Shown: positions 6,030 through 7,324 of the stretch, piece after piece
How positions within the stretch are numbered: the stretch's first letter is position 1
Layout of the letters: every line of letters starts with the position of its first letter
Assembly (NCBI GenBank): GCA_029881615.1
Contig: JAOUMF010000089.1
Span: forward strand, 1 to 7,324
DNA length: 7,324 nucleotides
Direction: 5' to 3'
Origin: Alphaproteobacteria bacterium
Lineage (GTDB): Bacteria; Pseudomonadota; Alphaproteobacteria; UBA8366; JADFVY01
Made by a program: the position numbers and the translations under genes
The notes under the pieces: model-generated
Told to the model about the DNA's origin: nothing
Database searches by the model: none
What the model saw: only the letters and a program-made list of their open reading frames with translations

Positions 6030-7324
6030 TTACGCGTCTGGCGGCCGCGATTCAGTCTTAAGTGTATGTAATGCATCCCCGAGCGCAAGAATTTCTTGAT
6101 CCTTACCCCCAAGTCGCCGGATAGCAACGGTTCCAGCCTCGGCCTCGCGGGCGCCGACAATCAACATGACCGGCACTTTCGCATGGCTGTGTTCACGAAC
6201 CTTGTAATTGATCTTTTCCGGCCTCAGGTCGATTTCAGCTCTGATTCCAGCCTCCACCAATGCTCGATGCACTGTTATAGCATACTCATCGGCATCGTTG
6301 GTGATGGTTGTGACCACCGCCTGCACCGGGGCCAGCCACAGCGGGAAACGCCCGGCATATTGTTCGATCAGCACGCCGATGAAGCGTTCGAACGATCCCA
6401 GAATGGCACGGTGTAACATGACCGGTCGATGTTTCACGCCGTCTTCGCCGACAAAGGCAGCATCCAGCCTTTCGGGCAGCACGAAATCGACCTGAAGCGT
6501 GCCGCACTGCCAGTCTCGGCCGATCGTGTCCTTCAACACGAATTCCAGCTTTGGCCCATAGAATGCGCCCTCGCCGGGGTTCAGCACATATTCCAGCCCG
6601 GCGGCCTTGGTCGCTTCGAGAAGCGCGGATTCCGCCTTGTCCCAGGTTGCGTCCTCGCCGGCGCGGACCTCTGGCCGGTCGGAAAATTTCACCACGACAT
6701 CGGTAAAGCCGAAATCGCGATAAATCGACAGCAGCAGTTCGCAGAATGCCTTGGTCTCGGAGGTAATCTGGTCTTCGGTGCAGAAAATATGCGCATCGTC
6801 CTGGGTGAAAGCGCGAACGCGCATCAACCCATGCAGCGCGCCGGACGGTTCATAGCGGTGACACGATCCGAATTCAGCCATGCGCAACGGCAGATCGCGG
6901 TAACTCTTGATGCCCTGGCGGAAAATCTGCACATGGCCGGGGCAGTTCATGGGTTTCAGCGCCAGCATGCGGCCGCTTGTTCCGCCCTCGCCGGAACCGG
7001 ATTCGTCCACTTCGGCAACGAACATGTTCTCGCGGAACTTTTCCCAATGCCCTGATCTTTCCCAGAGCGAGCGATCGACCAGCTGTGGCGTCTTTACCTC
7101 GATATAGTTGGCGGCTTCAAGGCGGCGGCGCATATAGCTCTGGCAGGCGCGATACAGAATCCAGCCTTTATGGTGCCAGAAAATACTGCCGGCGGCCTCT
7201 TCCTGAATGTGGAACAGGTCCATCTCGCGGCCCAGCCGGCGATGATCCCGCTTTTCGGCCTCTTCCAGCCTTGTCAGATATGCCTTCAGTTCCTTGTCTG
7301 TACGCCAAGCCGTACCGTAGATGC
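6030..7324 (-). CDS. thrS: Threonine--tRNA ligase, 5' part beyond window edge
   Basis: Class II threonyl-tRNA synthetase, cytoplasmic: ATP + Thr + tRNA-Thr to Thr-tRNA-Thr. About 430 residues are present; family length is about 640, so the N-terminal TGS domain and most of the editing domain lie off the right edge. The fragment begins [16 protein letters not shown] (end of editing domain), then the catalytic core [18 protein letters not shown], the motif 2 region [21 protein letters not shown] and motif 3 [11 protein letters not shown], then the anticodon-binding domain from about [11 protein letters not shown] to the C-terminus. The three zinc ligands Cys (in MNCPGH), His (DDAHIF) and His (MLHRAI) are present with spacings 51 and 126, as in E. 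coli. Oddities are a Gly/Ser/Glu-rich insertion before MNCPGH and WHHKGW where WHPKGW is usual. infC follows after 60 nt. Confidence 0.97.
   Translation of the reverse strand, partial: IYGTAWRTDKELKAYLTRLEEAEKRDHRRLGREMDLFHIQEEAAGSIFWHHKGWILYRACQSYMRRRLEAANYIEVKTPQLVDRSLWERSGHWEKFRENMFVAEVDESGSGEGGTSGRMLALKPMNCPGHVQIFRQGIKSYRDLPLRMAEFGSCHRYEPSGALHGLMRVRAFTQDDAHIFCTEDQITSETKAFCELLLSIYRDFGFTDVVVKFSDRPEVRAGEDATWDKAESALLEATKAAGLEYVLNPGEGAFYGPKLEFVLKDTIGRDWQCGTLQVDFVLPERLDAAFVGEDGVKHRPVMLHRAILGSFERFIGVLIEQYAGRFPLWLAPVQAVVTTITNDADEYAITVHRALVEAGIRAEIDLRPEKINYKVREHSHAKVPVMLIVGAREAEAGTVAIRRLGGKDQEILALGDALHTLKTESRPPDA

Noticed and set aside
1..7324. Mobile element, CRISPR array, tRNA or defence system
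   Set aside because: No repeat arrays, transposase or integrase motifs, or tRNA-like cloverleaf sequences were seen; genes are core translation functions plus two unknowns.

Overview
The window comes from the chromosome of an alphaproteobacterium of moderately high GC content. The evidence is family-level resemblance of the PheT, PheS, IF3 and ThrS sequences to alphaproteobacterial versions, plus the synteny; the genus cannot be named from this alone. It is a translation-machinery locus that matches the classical thrS-infC-rpmI-rplT-pheS-pheT cluster, read on the minus strand. The cluster is split in two by a small pair of genes on the opposite strand.

Layout in the direction of minus-strand transcription (right to left): 3' two thirds of thrS (7324 to 6030, continuing beyond the right edge); a 60-nt spacer; infC (5969 to 5427), which by reading frame and ribosome binding site starts at an AUA codon; and a strong hairpin terminator (5365-5396). 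Next comes the inserted plus-strand pair: a DUF6714-like cytoplasmic protein (4510-5025) and a small two-helix membrane protein (5037-5354), which converges on infC and shares its terminator. The AT-rich intergenic region 4137-4509 separates this pair from the second half of the cluster and carries a good sigma70-type promoter (4229-4257) and a structured leader for rpmI. Then follow rpmI (4136-3936), rplT (3908-3540), pheS (3494-2391) and pheT (2394-1, lacking only its last few codons).

Functionally, ThrS and PheST charge tRNA-Thr and tRNA-Phe, IF3 controls start-codon fidelity, and L35 and L20 are large-subunit proteins. Several junctions look like translational control points: the AUA start of infC (IF3 autoregulation), a perfect GC hairpin lying between a Shine-Dalgarno-like GGUGGAG and the pheS AUG, an ATGA overlap with a mini-hairpin at pheS/pheT, and alternative stems in the rpmI leader. 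I see no mobile element, CRISPR array, tRNA or rRNA gene, and no clearly new multi-gene system. The least explained items are the plus-strand gene pair and the regulatory structures.
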